Positions 37,807-51,800 are shown, counted from the first letter of the stretch. The stretch is DNA of 64,000 nt from Nomia melanderi (GCF_051020985.1 NC_135007.1:10133501-10197500); one strand, 5' to 3'. The notes: generated by a model not told the origin, from the sequence alone. Translations and numbers: made by a program.

Positions 37807-40800
37807 TCATTTCCATGCTTGTTTCTGAGCTTTCTGTGAAGCTAGTTTCTTTGTAACGTACGATGAAATTAAAAGACCTGCTAATACTATCATTATTAGA
37901 TAATAATCGAAATCTTCTTTCAGAACATCAAACGTTTTAGATGGTGTCACGCGCGTGTAGAACAAGTCTGTAATAAATTGTATTGTATGTATAATTAATC
38001 ATGGTATAAACATTATTTCCCATAAATTAATTCGGTTTATAAAAACAGGAAAATATAATTATAACAACGAAACACTTACCAAGACCATATACAAAAACTA
38101 AGCAAGTACTTTCAAGGCCACTAGGACTAGTATGAACACCTGACACCCTAAATACGCTTTGATTATAATTAATTATTGCGTCCATTTGAATAGGTATTTC
38201 TGGCATGTATGGTATAACCCCTTCTTCGCGTACTTCTGGATTAATAGGCCGCCGCGGATCTACCATTTTCCACGGTAATTCCAATACTCCACCACTGGCT
38301 AGAGCAACTATAAAAAGTAACTTATCAGTAATCGTATTTTATTTCTATTTTAAATTTCGTCATGCAATATTTAAATATTGTATTTACCTATAATGTGCTT
38401 GCTTGTAATACCCTTCTCTGTAATAGTTTCCCGCATAGACTCTATTGCTGCAGGGAAAATAAAGGCTTGCCTTTCCACAATTGGCAATTTCGTCGTAGAT
38501 AAAGATGAAAACACTGGAACGGTATATAAACGATTTAAAGAAAGAAATTTAAGTACAATGAACATTTTTTTTGCAACCTGTAATTACAAAAAACTATACA
38601 GTACCTGTTATATTACTCTGTACTTTTCCTTCATAAAGTTCGAGACTAGCGATTTCAGTTCTACGGCTTTTTTCATTAAAGTAGCTGTATACTATCCAAT
38701 TTTCTGAATGCACAATATGAACTGGACCACGGACTCTCTTATGTATAATAGAAAATATCATTGCTCCAGATACTACGTCCAATAAATACAGATTAAGCGT
38801 ATCTGAAAGAAATAAATCGTAAAAGCACGTTACTCAAAATTTAACGCTACTTTAATTGTAATTCATCTTGAGCTTACTCTTATGAGTATATCCAACACCC
38901 TCGGTTACTATGGCAACTAAATTAGGATTAATATATTTATATAGAACAGATCTATCACTTAAAACTCTACCCTGAGAATGAACACGTTCTATTGGATTTT
39001 TCGATACAACATGCGTTATTCTTTGGTTTTTCGGTGAAAGTAGTAACTCCCATACTTTATGAGCGATAAGTTCCTATAAATTAAATCTAATTTCAATATT
39101 CACTTTAACATATCGTATGAATTATGTATTTTCTATTGTATGTACCTGAGTTGTACTGTACGAAAGAGAAAATCCAGATAATACACCTGTTGTTTGATCA
39201 GCAGTAAACATATACATATTTTTACCAAAAGATGCAGCCATTGCTGTTGCACCTTCAGGATATATGTGTGCTCTATCCCGAGTATCAAGGATAAGCATAC
39301 TTCGTAAGAAATCATCGGTTGTAACATGAAGTAACATGGATTGCTTTATTTTATATCCTAGTTTTATTAAACCATCTAATGGTTGACCAGTAATTGGATT
39401 AAATGTGTATATGACTCCCTGTTCTGTATCCTAAAACATGTAATGTAAATTATGCAATATAAAACTGAAATTAAAAAATAATTTCGTTTTTATATGTATA
39501 GGAAAACATACTTTATCTTCTGCTAATAGCGTGCATTGAGGTGGATACGGAAAATGTCTACTGCCACGTTGCACGTATAAAACTATTGCATTAGATCTTT
39601 TCACAAAACCTTTAATGCTTGGTACTCTGAGTTGCCAAATAATTTCGCCTTTCCTAGTTTCAATACCATATAACTATAAGCAAAATTACATGTTGTATAT
39701 TGTCCATGTTGGTTAATATATATATTTATCAACTAGCACATGCAATTTATTAATTAGTAGCTATAAAATAAAATCATACCTTTCCAGTTGAAGTAACAAG
39801 AACAATCATTTTATGTAATCCAAATTTATCTCGTACTAAATCAGTACGTTGGTTGGATGGTTGAGGTGTAATACTTAATATAGATTGGAAAAATGCTTTT
39901 GCTTGCTTGAATTGTGAGCTGACTCTTCTGATCATCATACTTAGCACATCCCCTAATTGTAACATAAAATTATGAAATTACATATATTATATGAACAAGA
40001 AAGATACTGCGACCTGTTTTCCTATTTACTACTGTTATTAAAAAAACAGCAAAGTATGCAACTGTAAAATTGAAACAGTAACAAATAGCACGTGATTCAA
40101 GTTGCGTTAAAACCAGTTGATTAAAAATTATTTTAAAACTATAAGTTTGTAGATACAATTACAGTCTCAGATTATTTGTATTTATGTAATTATTCATGCA
40201 TAGCACTAAATATAAATTACATTATTCAATTATTTTCAAACGTGTCATTTAAAATCCTTCTATGCAAGTGTATTCATTGAATTTCTAAATGTTTAAAATT
40301 TCCATGCAAATACTAATTGCCATGTCGCAATTTTTTCTAAGTAACAGAGGGTTAGACTATAAAAATATTCTCTTCACATTTACATGAATGCCTAAGGAAA
40401 GTCGATACATGCGAATAAGTCTAAACGACACCAGGAAAACAAAATAATTTTCAAACCAGCCCTTGCTGCTTCACTACTTACATGAACTGTCTACATCAAT
40501 ACCTGCCAGCAGCCATTCACAAAAGAAATATAATTAATATAACTTAAATAATCTGTTTTTGTTAATTATGAAATTAGAAAAATAGAATAATTCTGTTATC
40601 ATTATTACAATTAAGTTACAACATCAAGCTTCTTATATTATTTGAATAATAATATAAATTACGAAACTGCAATATAATAACGTTTTTTTTAGTATTCCTA
40701 ATAACCATGTTAAATTATTTGATATTTTATAAATATGAATTCAGAATGTATCACAAACTCCAATGATTATTTAATTTCTAGCTGAATAATTGAAAATAAA

Positions 40801-43714
40801 AGTATTATTTATTTCAATTTTTGCGGATTTTTAATGTACCTTAATAAACATGAAAGTAATATATGATTCATACTTACTTTCTTTCTGATCAAATTCTGTT
40901 TCAATAGCCTGTTCCCTATCGGACATAGGCAATTCTATAATTTCCACTGCTACGATACTAGCAAGTGCTTCCTCTCTTGCCCATATTAATTTATTATGTT
41001 GTAAAAGTGCAACACTGTGATCTTGTGAGCTTAATAAATGTCGACACGTTATGCCTTTTGCTTGTCGAGGGCAAACAGAAGCCACAATTGTTGGCGACAG
41101 TAAAGAACCATGCTGTAGAGTCAACGATAAATTTGGCATTGGTTCCGATGTTAAAAGTTCTGTAGCTGTAATTACTGTTGTCTAAAATCAAATAATTTAA
41201 TGTCTTAATAATTATATGTAAATAACATTTCAGAAGTTTTACAAGTGTGATTAAAAATAAAGTATTTACTCCTGCTTTATACGTTGTTTCCAGAAGCACT
41301 TTTTCATTGTCAGCTGAAACAATATAGAGCATTGCATCACCAGCTATATCTCTTTCAATAGGAACAGGTTTTTCTCCAATAATAAGAATTCGTTTTCTTT
41401 GATTAGCATCTGCGCTAATTGATACAGCAGGTTCTTCGCCAGCTAGTGATTCTATGTGATATGGACCTTGTGAACCCCCACCAAATATTGCGAACATGGA
41501 AAATGATTCTGTCTTAACATTTCTATCAAACAAGTGTATTAAGAATAATATGGCTAGTGAATTAACCCCTCTTAAACATGCTAGATATGGAGCTGCCAGA
41601 ACACATCTAAGGAAAAAGAAAACAAACTAAATTAAATAATATCAATCGATCAGATGAAATAAAAGTTTTTAATGTAATCAACGTAGAGTATAACAGTCAT
41701 GTTTTAATTTAGTTTCTTACTCTGTTTCCTGATTTATAAATTCTGCAGAGATTTGCGATGTCTTGAGTTTGTCTCCTGTTTTACTATCATACGATGTCAC
41801 TTCAACAGCGCTATTATAAATTGGTAAAATATGATGTAGCGTACCATCCTTTATGTGCCACTTTACATCTTTGATTCTGAATAGTAACACGAAATTGAAA
41901 ATGTTAACATAAATAATGTGCATTATCTTAGCTAACATATAATATTTATCAATAATATTATATAATATGATCACACCAATTAATTATACATATATTATGT
42001 ACACAAGATTGAAAAAAGTATTAAATAAATTAATAATTATTGCAGAACAAGATGCTTCAGTGAAATTATTAAAGTGATACGTATACAAATTACACAACAT
42101 AGAAATTGATTGATTTTTAAATCTGTCTTGTTTATCATTTTCGATTTCTTTTCTATATCTTTTTTTTTGCAAAGAATAAAGTGTAAAACATGAAATGCAA
42201 TACAAGAATTACACTGAGTACAGCACATCATACATGTGAGATTATTAATCACTGAATGTATAGAATATACATGTATTATTGATTGTGCATTAAGATAAGG
42301 TAAAAAAAACCTGTGAGCACTGTACAATCCCAATGTAGAAAAAGATATAAATGGAGAGAAACGTCTGAAAATCAATAATCATAATTATCTCTCATTATGT
42401 ACACTGTGTCTCCATTACATACTGTACCATTAATTAACATATTTTAGTTCATTTTTATTAAGACTGTTAACACGTTCGCAAATGTGGATGTTATAGCAGT
42501 CATTTTCATCGTGATGCAAAATGACATGAATGCTATAACATTCAAATTTATAAGTTGCATTATCATGTATTTAATTCCATATAGCTTTAATTTTTTTCAA
42601 ATTATTATGCACTTTAACCTTGGGAGTTGAAAAATAAATCACCTATCTATTTTTGCTGCTTATTAAAATTATTACTGTGCACGAACGTGTTAAGCAATAT
42701 GAAAATCCTCATGTACTAAAACTGACTTAAAGATAAATAATTTTACACAGCAACTATGACAACTCCTTTTACAAGTAATTATTTTTAAAGTGTAATATTA
42801 ACCTATCTGGACTTTGTTCAGCTATTGGCCATTCATGAAGGATATGTCCTGTGGCTAAATCCCACGCACGAACAATAGCTGGTACTCCCCCACTTACAGA
42901 AACAAGATCTCCATCTGCAACTCCACCCATTGCATGAATATGACCTGCATATCCCTTTTCTAATACACGTCTCCATAAGATTTGTCCTAATGAAATGAAT
43001 TTTTTTATTAATCTTCATATTTACTTTGTTTTCTGTATTTAGAAATATGTTACTTTTCACAACTTTAGAATCAATAATTAAAAAGATTATCTTTTCATAG
43101 TCTCATAATATAATTTCTCTATTAACTTCCATGGAATAAGAAACATCAAGTGTTAATATTTGCTGATTCTTTCATTTATAACATAGAATAATGTAAATAT
43201 TGAAAAGTCTTGCCACTTATCAAATTATTAATTAATAGTTGACAATTTTCGTTTACAAGTACAAAAGAAAATTTATTCATTATACGTGGCTGTTTTAATA
43301 TCAACGTTTATGACTACCTGACTTGAGGTTTAGCGCAGCGATAACATTTTCCTCAGTAGCAACAATAATCTTTTTTGCAGTTGAGACGGTGTCAAAACTG
43401 GCAAACTTAATTTTACCGACATAATTTTGTTTCCTGCAAATAAAATAATGAATCTTCCGATTAGTGTAATTCGATTAGTAGACACAGTGTCAAACAAGGA
43501 AGCATGCTACTACATTATTTAAGCGCTCAGCATTACAATCAACATTCGTTTCAAAATACGAAACATTTTACCAGTCAAATTTTCCAATTTGATCTTCATA
43601 GAGACACATAGACAAATTAAACAGACCGATTAACACGATAAGGCATTGTAATATTTGAACATCAATTAAAAACCGGTTGATGTTTCCTCTAAAACTCCAT
43701 ACGAACAGAGCCAT
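37807..43714 (-). CDS. EMC1: ER membrane protein complex subunit 1
   Basis: Largest subunit of the EMC, the ER insertase for tail-anchored and multi-pass membrane proteins. It has lumenal beta-propellers and one C-terminal membrane helix. Fourteen coding exons: 43714-43572, 43433-43318, 42986-42803, 41876-41721, 41606-41270, 41181-40878, 39952-39780, 39673-39512, 39430-39146, 39073-38878, 38802-38605, 38513-38388, 38307-38080 and 37967-37807, giving about 922 residues (human 993). Diagnostic stretches include LYGIET...GEIIW, HFPYPPQCTLLAEDK, VHSQGRVLSDRSVLYKY-NPNL, GPVHIVHSENWIVY, ERQAFIFPAAI and the C-terminal FDVLKEDFDYYLIMIVLAGL, ending in KQAWK. A hydrophobic N-terminal signal (ILQCLIVLIGLFNLSMCLYE) precedes the mature start. 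The intron between exons 3 and 4 holds a TTAA MITE and a possible 54-nt cassette. The 5' end faces NDUFAF4. Confidence 0.96.
42471..42689. mobile_element. TTAA MITE, CACGTTCG end family, in an EMC1 intron
   Basis: A 219-bp element with TTAA on both sides (42467-42470 and 42690-42693) and ends CACGTTCGCAAATG and, on the other strand, CACGTTCGTGCACA. Just inside the left end a long interrupted hairpin is visible: ATGTTATAGCA ... GTCATTTT ... AAAATGAC ... TGCTATAACAT, about 42488-42542. No coding capacity. The end family differs from the other TTAA elements, though the CACGTT tip is shared. Confidence 0.8.
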
Positions 43715-44430
43715 GATGATTACAGTGAACTTATCAATCCATCTGCTTATACAAATTTCCTCCGCTACTAACTGCTATAGTCATTGGTTACATAAAGAGA
43801 GAATAGCTACTGTAGCTAAAAAATATACTCTACCTTGGTATACCTGAAAAACAATATTTTCGCGGGATCATTCGAATGATAAAAAAAGATGGTTGTTTCA
43901 ACAATGATCATTGATCTTGTAATTTCTTTTAGTGCACAATCTTTAATATTAAATTAAGTCCTATGAGTTTTAACTTGACATCTACGAAGTTGTAGAAATT
44001 TCCTCCTAATTCTTGTTTATATTTTATTCAAGTTAGATGCACTGGGAAGAAGTAAGGCGAAGAGAAATTTCCATGAACCCCATCTAAGGACATACTTTTT
44101 TGTTACTAAATGTAAGTAGGTGGTTTCCATGAAAAACCGTTAGTGACTTGTCACAAGTAAATTTAGATTTAAATAAATTAATATGTTGGTATTACTAGTC
44201 AAGTATAGAGATGGCACTAAAAAGAGGTGTAGGTTATGTGACATTAACCTATTCATTGTGTATACACGTTTAAAAATTTTACTACTCTGTCAATTTACTG
44301 TTTAGCAGATAGTATATTTTGTGTCGCAATTCTGAATATTGTAGATTCATTAATTCCTTCTTAGGCAGCAAAGTGTGATGTGAATTGTACGTTGTAATTT
44401 AGTATTATTTTTTAATGTTTAAAAATTAAA
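43715..44430. promoter_or_regulatory. Shared 5' region of EMC1 and NDUFAF4
   Basis: The two start codons face away from each other across 716 bases, so this interval must hold both promoters and both 5' untranslated regions. I see no clear TATA box. The segment at about 44040-44130 has a direct repeat of a TTTCCATGAA motif (44069 and 44126). Bidirectional control is inferred from layout only. Confidence 0.4.
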
Positions 44431-45514
44431 ATGGGGAAAAAGTCGCCAAATATATGGAAGGGGGCATTATCGTACATATATTCACGTTTAACTCGACCAT
44501 TTCGTAATTTTAATATTACGAATCGAACAAGCAAGGTTTTATCAAAAGATAAACCCGATGCTGCACCTCAATATCCTACAGTAGTTAAACAAAAAGAATT
44601 AGTAAATAAAAGTAAGTAATTCTGATTTTCGTATGATTATTAAATGTAATAATTTAAACATTTTTTGAAAATAAAGCGTATTTTAATATTTTATTTTAAG
44701 GTACCTATAATTAAACAAGACTTGTAGTTGTGCTAAAAGTCATAATAAATTTTGTTTTAATCAAACACATTCAATAACTTTTGTTGACTTTATAATTAGA
44801 TTCATTGATTATTATTATTATATGTCATAAGGGATTGCACAAATTATCTCTAACATATAATTCTTTCTACAGATAAAAATAGTTATAAATATAAAAAGTT
44901 ATGTTGTACATTGTATCCTAATAGATGTTTTTATTTTAGTGTACCCAAATTTCATGGAAAACCATTACAAAAAGGATATGCAATTAGATGATTATTTAAA
45001 GAAAGTTTATGTCACATCTAAAGATTCTATGGTATGCATCTTTTTAATGATAGTTGAATACAATAATATTTAATAAGAAAAATAAGGATTCAAAACATGT
45101 TTTGCATATGTTTATAAGAAAGTAACAGAGGAATCTGGTTCAAGTAAGTTATTACCCCAAAGAAGATATAATCTAAGGGAAGCTGAGTTTCCTTATGAAA
45201 ACATTGGTCGGATTCCTGAAGGTAAATGTTCCCTGCAAGATGCTTTATATTTTATACACATGCATAGTGACGATCCTAATAAATATACTGTAGAACAAAT
45301 AGCTACTGAATACAAGCTAGATAAACAGGTAGTAGGTAAGTGATAGTTACTATAAAGGAACAAATTATGCAACAGGATCAAGAAATATTTTAATAGTGTT
45401 ACATTGTGTTTTGTTTCAGAAAATATTTTGAAATATTTTGTGATTCCTATTTCATTGAGTACAATATTTGAAGAAGATCAAACATCTGACCCTCCGCTAT
45501 TAAAAGAAAAGTAA
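44431..45514 (+). CDS. NDUFAF4: Complex I assembly factor NDUFAF4
   Basis: Assembly factor for mitochondrial NADH:ubiquinone oxidoreductase, which works with NDUFAF3 at the matrix side of the inner membrane during early assembly of the Q module. Four exons: 44431-44611, 44940-45031, 45119-45335 and 45420-45514, giving about 194 residues (human 175). Family features in order: RPFRNFNITNRTSKVLSKDK near the N terminus (human pattern RNFNLENRAEREISK), P-APQYPT, a DDYLKKVYVTSKD segment, an NIGRIPEGKCSLQDAL segment, and EQIATEYKLDKQVVENILKY followed by FVIPI. The short proximal exons and small introns resemble those of TTI1. Its start faces EMC1, and its 3' end converges on the aminopeptidase P gene about 0.37 kb away. 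Confidence 0.92.
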
Positions 45515-45879
45515 TTATATTGTAATTTATTGTATATTTCATTTAAGTGTTGTATAGATAATTGAATAATTATGTAACGAATAAATAAATTATACGTATT
45601 TACAAAAAAATATAATTACACAAATGATCGCATGACAATATGGTTGTTTACAATTTCTAATTGCTATGTATACCCATTTCCATTTATATTACACAGTACA
45701 AATTATGAAAATTTAAAAACAAATAACCACTAGTCGCGATAAAAGATGATGTAATACATCTTTATATTTATATAAATATAACATTTCAAATAAACTATTT
45801 ATTATACAAATAACTTAAAATTGATCCATTTATTTTCACTCGCTAAAATTTCACAAACTAATGCTTTCCCTCCTTTTAA

Positions 45880-48800
45880 TTAACTCCATATATAGGAAAG
45901 ACCTGAAACATAAACGAATATTTAGAGAAGATTTTCATCATTTTTATTCATTTCAAATGTGATCAAGTTTTACTTACTAGGTAGTGCATGATAGATGAAG
46001 ACAACGAGAACTAACACATGGAATTGTTTAAACGTGGAAGGTGACGAGTGAGAGTGGCCGAAAAGTAATCCCTTATCGACCGGACTCGACTCCGGAATGA
46101 CTGCAGTTTTTCTCAGCAACCAGTCGAAAGCGTTCATTTTAAGTCTCCTTTTTAATTCTGGCCCAACTTCGTCCCGAATTCGACGATTATAATTATTTAA
46201 CCACCATTTCTGCAGAAATTTAATTTACAAAAATTCACAGTATACTTCTTCAACTTTTGATGGTTCTTAATTTTTTTTTTTATTTTTGTATCTCATTTTT
46301 GTATTTCATTAATTATATTTCCGGCTATTGGACCGCGTTTACTGATTGTGTAAATACGTTGTGCGAATAAATAAACTCACGTGGGATGGAGTCAACATGC
46401 TAGTGTCAATCAATTTCGGCTCGTATGGTACCAGAGTTGCGTCTCTGAATTTTAGAAATGTTTCCGTGTCTCCCTACAAGAACGTTACAGTTACGTTTGC
46501 AGATTAAAATACCTAATAAGCTTTTAAAAGAGAATTTTGTTCGAAAGTTACCGGTTTACTCGCTTCTACGACCTCGAGGATGTTCTCCAATCGCACGCCG
46601 AAATCGCCTTTCTTGTAGTATCCTGGTTCGTTGGACAAAAAATATCCTGGCCGCAGTTCAATTGGCCCGCATCCTTCGTCTGATGTTGCAACTTGCATGT
46701 AGGATATGCTAATAGGTGCTGGAAATTCAGATAACACAATCAGTAAAGCTAATTACCCATAGTAAACTTTGCTTAAACAAATTTCATATCTCCCGAAGAA
46801 AATTTTGAAAGACAGTTAATTCTACTTAACTTACGAACTAAGCTTAGCTTATTTAACACTAGAACTATCGTACCAGTCAAAATGACTGGTTTCGATTTCT
46901 TGTTTCGTAATTATTAATGTCTCAAAAGCATTAAACATTCGAAAAGATCTTGAAAATAAATAATTTCACATGAATACTATAATCTATTGTTACAATTTTT
47001 ATAGGGATTACATATTAATCGTGTTAAATGCTCAGCAGTTCTAGTGTTAATGAAATTACTTTTTAGTAAATTCTCAAAAGTTCAACAATAAAGTGAAAAC
47101 GAATTGGCAGATAACATGATAAATTGTTTTAGTAAATGCTTAATTGTTTGAATGCGAAGATACGAACATTCGTGTACAGACAGGAAGTGACCGATCCCGT
47201 GGCCAGTTCCATGCAAGTAATCATAACCGACATTCCATAATGGAGATCTTGCGACAACATCCAGGTGACTGGACTTTAAGGTACTCGGGAATACCATGGA
47301 TGATAATTGTATCGCTCCAATTAAGACCCTGGTGTACGCTTTCTTTTGCTCCTCAGTTGGAATTCCGAAATGGAGGGTCCTCGTTATATCGGTTGTTCCA
47401 TCTGTTACCCAAAAAGTGTAAAAAATATTTGGAAGGAATGTAGGATCGTGAAAATCAATCATTTGCTCTTGAAATTTTCAAGTTATTTTAATATTAATCA
47501 TACTATAGGTTTCCCAGAATGTCACAGAACTTTTTTTAATAAGAATACAGGGAAAATTCGAATTATATTCTTAAGTTAATCAGAATGTGAGATAATTATT
47601 TTGAGCAATTCTTTACCTAAATATTGACCTCCAGAGTCCACCACTAAGGTGGACGTCTTCCCGATCATGATATTCGTGAGATTGTTGGGTTCGTAATGGG
47701 GAATCGCTGCATGAGGCCCATACCCAGCGATGGTCGGAAACGAGATGCCCTTATTGTTGTCCTGCTCGTAACGGAACTCGTTCGCCAACCTGGCCACCTG
47801 CATCTCGTCCCAACCATCCGAGTTCAATTCGTACTGCTCCTCCATGTACGCTAAAAAATCGCACATCGCCACAGCGTCCCTCAGGTGAGATCTTCGCATA
47901 CCCTCCACCTCGACTGGATTCTTTTGTGCTCGAAGATTCACCACTGGTGAAGGTTTCGGTAAACGTTTCTCCGATGGGATCTAAAAATCAATTGGACAAC
48001 AAAGTTGTCAAACGATGATTTTAATTATTAAATTAATTAATTGTTTGAAACTAAACAGAAGGTCGCCAACGGCATTTTTGGTCGTACAACGAAACATTGT
48101 GGCCCGTAAATCGAAAAAGTGCCATAATTAAAATTAAAAGAGGGTGAAACTACTAGCGCACATTTCTGCTTAAACGCGATTTTCGTTCATAGCGCTCGAA
48201 GATGTCAAATTCTAGACATATGTAGATACGTACATGCACAGATTCTCCAGAGGATAAATAGGATATTAGTACTATCGGTTGTTTTCACCGAACGCATGAG
48301 TTTCTCGACCAAATCGATGGTTTCCGTCGGACGCATATATGCGGTGGTAGTTCAAGGATTTAACACGTTGACTGCCACGAGAATTTCTAGCGTTTTGAAT
48401 AGTAATATTTATTCTTCAATAACAAAGGCATAATCACATTACATTGTGATCTAGCTACTTATCCTACTAAATATTTTTGTTTAAAATCAAGTTTCTTATT
48501 GCAATTGTTCTTCAGCAATTTGAGAGCTCCGGGTCATCGGTGACCGTCGTGTCAGTCAACGTGTCAACTGAAGGGTAGCAATAAACTTCGCCGCTCAGCA
48601 TCTTAGGGCTCGAGCGGCAAGCGTTATCCGCACGGCAAGTGCAGAAGCGAACTGACTGGTAGCAGCCAGTGGATTAGACCCTGGTGTCCGATGCCGCGGG
48701 CGTCCAGGCGTCCCTAAGCTCCGGCTAGCATGCCGAGGAGAAGGTAAACCGACACGCCACAGTGGTACGACCGCGTCCGACCAGTTACAGCGTTTTGCAT

Positions 48801-51800
48801 GCTGTCTTGTTGCCCGCCATCTGTGTCTAGACATTTCAGTAATCAGAATACGGCGGGCCGCGCGAAAGAGTGCTTGTCCGTGTTTGGTCTACGTCTACGG
48901 AGGTGTGTCAGCTCGTCACGTGGCGATCAAGCTAAGCTCAACAAGCTCTACGAGACTAGGGTAACATGAAGCGGAAGGTGTATGTTCGCCTAGGATTATC
49001 CGCTCTAATACATGCGCAGCTGAACCGGTCCCTGTGTATTCGACGCTATTCCGAGAATCATTGCCGAGTGTCGCTTTTAACCGATTGACGCACAGTATTC
49101 CGTTAAATGACTTCTTTTCTTTATTAACACTAGAACTACCGAGCAGTCAAATTGAAGTTTTCGGATTTTTCTGTAGGGACTCTAAGAGTGCAGCTATTGA
49201 GATTCAATTGACTTATAATTCACGTGTTACTGAGTCAATTTTATCTAAGTCAATGCTATCTTTTCAATAATTGTAAAAGAACGAATGGGTCATTTTGAAT
49301 GAAATCTAAGAAGTATTCGATAGGATTTGTGCTGGTAATATATGTGACACCCATAGACGATTGTATGCGTCAATGGGCTGAGGCACGTTTCGCATTAAGA
49401 TTTTACATTAGTTCACGTATATTTTCGTTAACATGCACTGTCAGGAAACTTATGTTTGTTAATACTTTGACTGCCACGGCGATCGATGACCGGAGCTTTC
49501 AAATTACAAGAAAATAATGATGACTTGGAAAATAATTGATTTCGAATACAAATTTTCTGCGACGTAAATAACTAGACGACAGGGTAATATAAGAATTTTC
49601 ATATGAAAGAATAATCCTTTCTTCGTACCTTTGCTATAGAAAGGATAAGTGATACATAAAACGCTGTTTCTCGTGGCAGTCAACGTGTTAAATAATTATC
49701 TCTATCCAATATGTTATCCTAACCATTATTCAACTATTAACCCTTCACAGACGAAGATTCTTTGAAACGTAAAACCTTCAATAGATCAAGCTAAATTATA
49801 CATCAATTGCTTAATTAACAGAAAAAAAGGAAACTAAGTACCGACCTCTTGTTGCCCGACTAATCAAATCATTTGTCTACGATTTAGTTTTCCGAACATG
49901 AAATTTCCGCCTCGGAATGTCGATATTCGTCCGCGAAGGGTTGAAAACTTCCTAAGTTCAATTGTCTTGAATTAGTACCTACAGAATTGAATACTTCCAT
50001 GGAGGCGCCTGGAGTATAACCGCACTGCGTCGGCAGCCACACGGTGTTCCACGCTTGAGACATAGTTCGCAAATCGTACCAAATGGACGTGTAATTATGC
50101 CAGCTGTAAAGAAACGCACACGTGAGTAAAGTTTAAAAAATCGGACGGCTCGTTTTCACTGGTGCCCTTACTTCACGCAGTTCTCGTGGTTGCAATAGTC
50201 CATCTTCAAATGCACCTCGACGGAGCGCAGAATTTTCTGCCGCGGCGTGTACAGGTGGATCGAACCCAGGGTAACGACAGCGTACGCCCGTAACACGGGC
50301 GTGTTGGGCAGGTCGTATCCGCGAATATTGAATAGCCAGGCTATCTCGTCGAGCGCGGTGACGACGAACGCGTCGGCGTTCGACGCTTCCATTTCCGCAC
50401 GGACCAACTGGACCTTTTCCTGCCAGGCTTTTCCGGCGTACTTGTCCAGCAGCGGATAAGCCGCGTGCGGATTGTAATTCGGTCGGCCGACCTGCCAGAT
50501 CAAGTCCACCAGGTTGTTACGGACAGGAACCAATTTTACGGGTGAATTCGCTGAACATGAACGCTATCGTTAATTTGGGGATGGTATCGTCCGACGAAGA
50601 TGGACGACGTTTCTATCTCTTAACACGTTGAACGCCGCGGGGGTCACCGGTGGCCTCCAACCAAATTGAATTACTGTAGTTCACTCGATGAAACGGTTAT
50701 TTGGAAACATTTATATATTACAAATAATGTCACTTAATCTCGTGACGTCCAGCTAGAAGAATGTTGAATTATTACTAATGCCAAGCTAGTGAAAGCAAAA
50801 ATTCCCAAGCTTCATGTATCTTTAGTCTAAACGAAGGCGATAGAGAGGCAACCAGATGTGTCTGGATTTTGTCACGCGAATGAGAGACTTCTCCGGCAAG
50901 GCCGAAAACGGACTCCAACTTACTTTTGGGTGGTTAGTGTCACTCGCGTTCGAGAACTTGAAAGAGCTAGACGTGTTCTTCAAAGACGTTATAATAAAGT
51001 CACGATCAAATGATTTAATATTATAGTTTCTTCCATTTTGTGTATTTTTATTTTTAAAATCGTGCGGCATTCAACGTGTTAACCATCATCATTCGTACTT
51101 CTAACAGTGTAACACCCTTCCAGCATTAACACTAGAACTGCCGGATGGGTCAGAATGACCCATTCTCGATTTCTTCGTTTATAATCATTGAGAACGCGCA
51201 GATACTTGATTGAGAGATTATTGCGGAAACTGATTTAGTAATACTTAAATTGACGTATAAATCAATTGAAATCTTGATAATACACTTGTGGCTCTCACGA
51301 AGAAATTTTCAAAAGTTAGTTTGAGTACTCGGTAGTTCTAATGTTAACCCATTGGCGTACTATTTACTTTCGATACTAAGTTCGTGTCAAGTAAAAACTA
51401 GCGACAATTTGGAAGAAATGCAGTGAAATTGTCCATTCTACTTCAAGTGGATATTTCATTTAAAGATAATACATTGGTAGCAAAATAGTTGTTTCCTTTG
51501 ATCCGTGGCTAATGAGCAACTTGATTGTGGTTAAATTAGTCTAGAAATCTTCATCGCGAGTCTCGCTCGTCATTGTACGACAAGGGATCAATGATCTCAT
51601 TTTTCCAACAATTTATATGCCCTTTTCAAGAGATGGCAAGTAAATAAATTAATTTGACGCTTGTCTTTTAATCTTTTGCACTCGAATGTGTTTTACTGAA
51701 AATATCCAGCATTCTCCGGCGAGATATGAACGACATTGTTTGAAACTGATTTAACGATAGTTCACAGATAAATTAAGCAACAAAGGTATTTTATTTAAAT

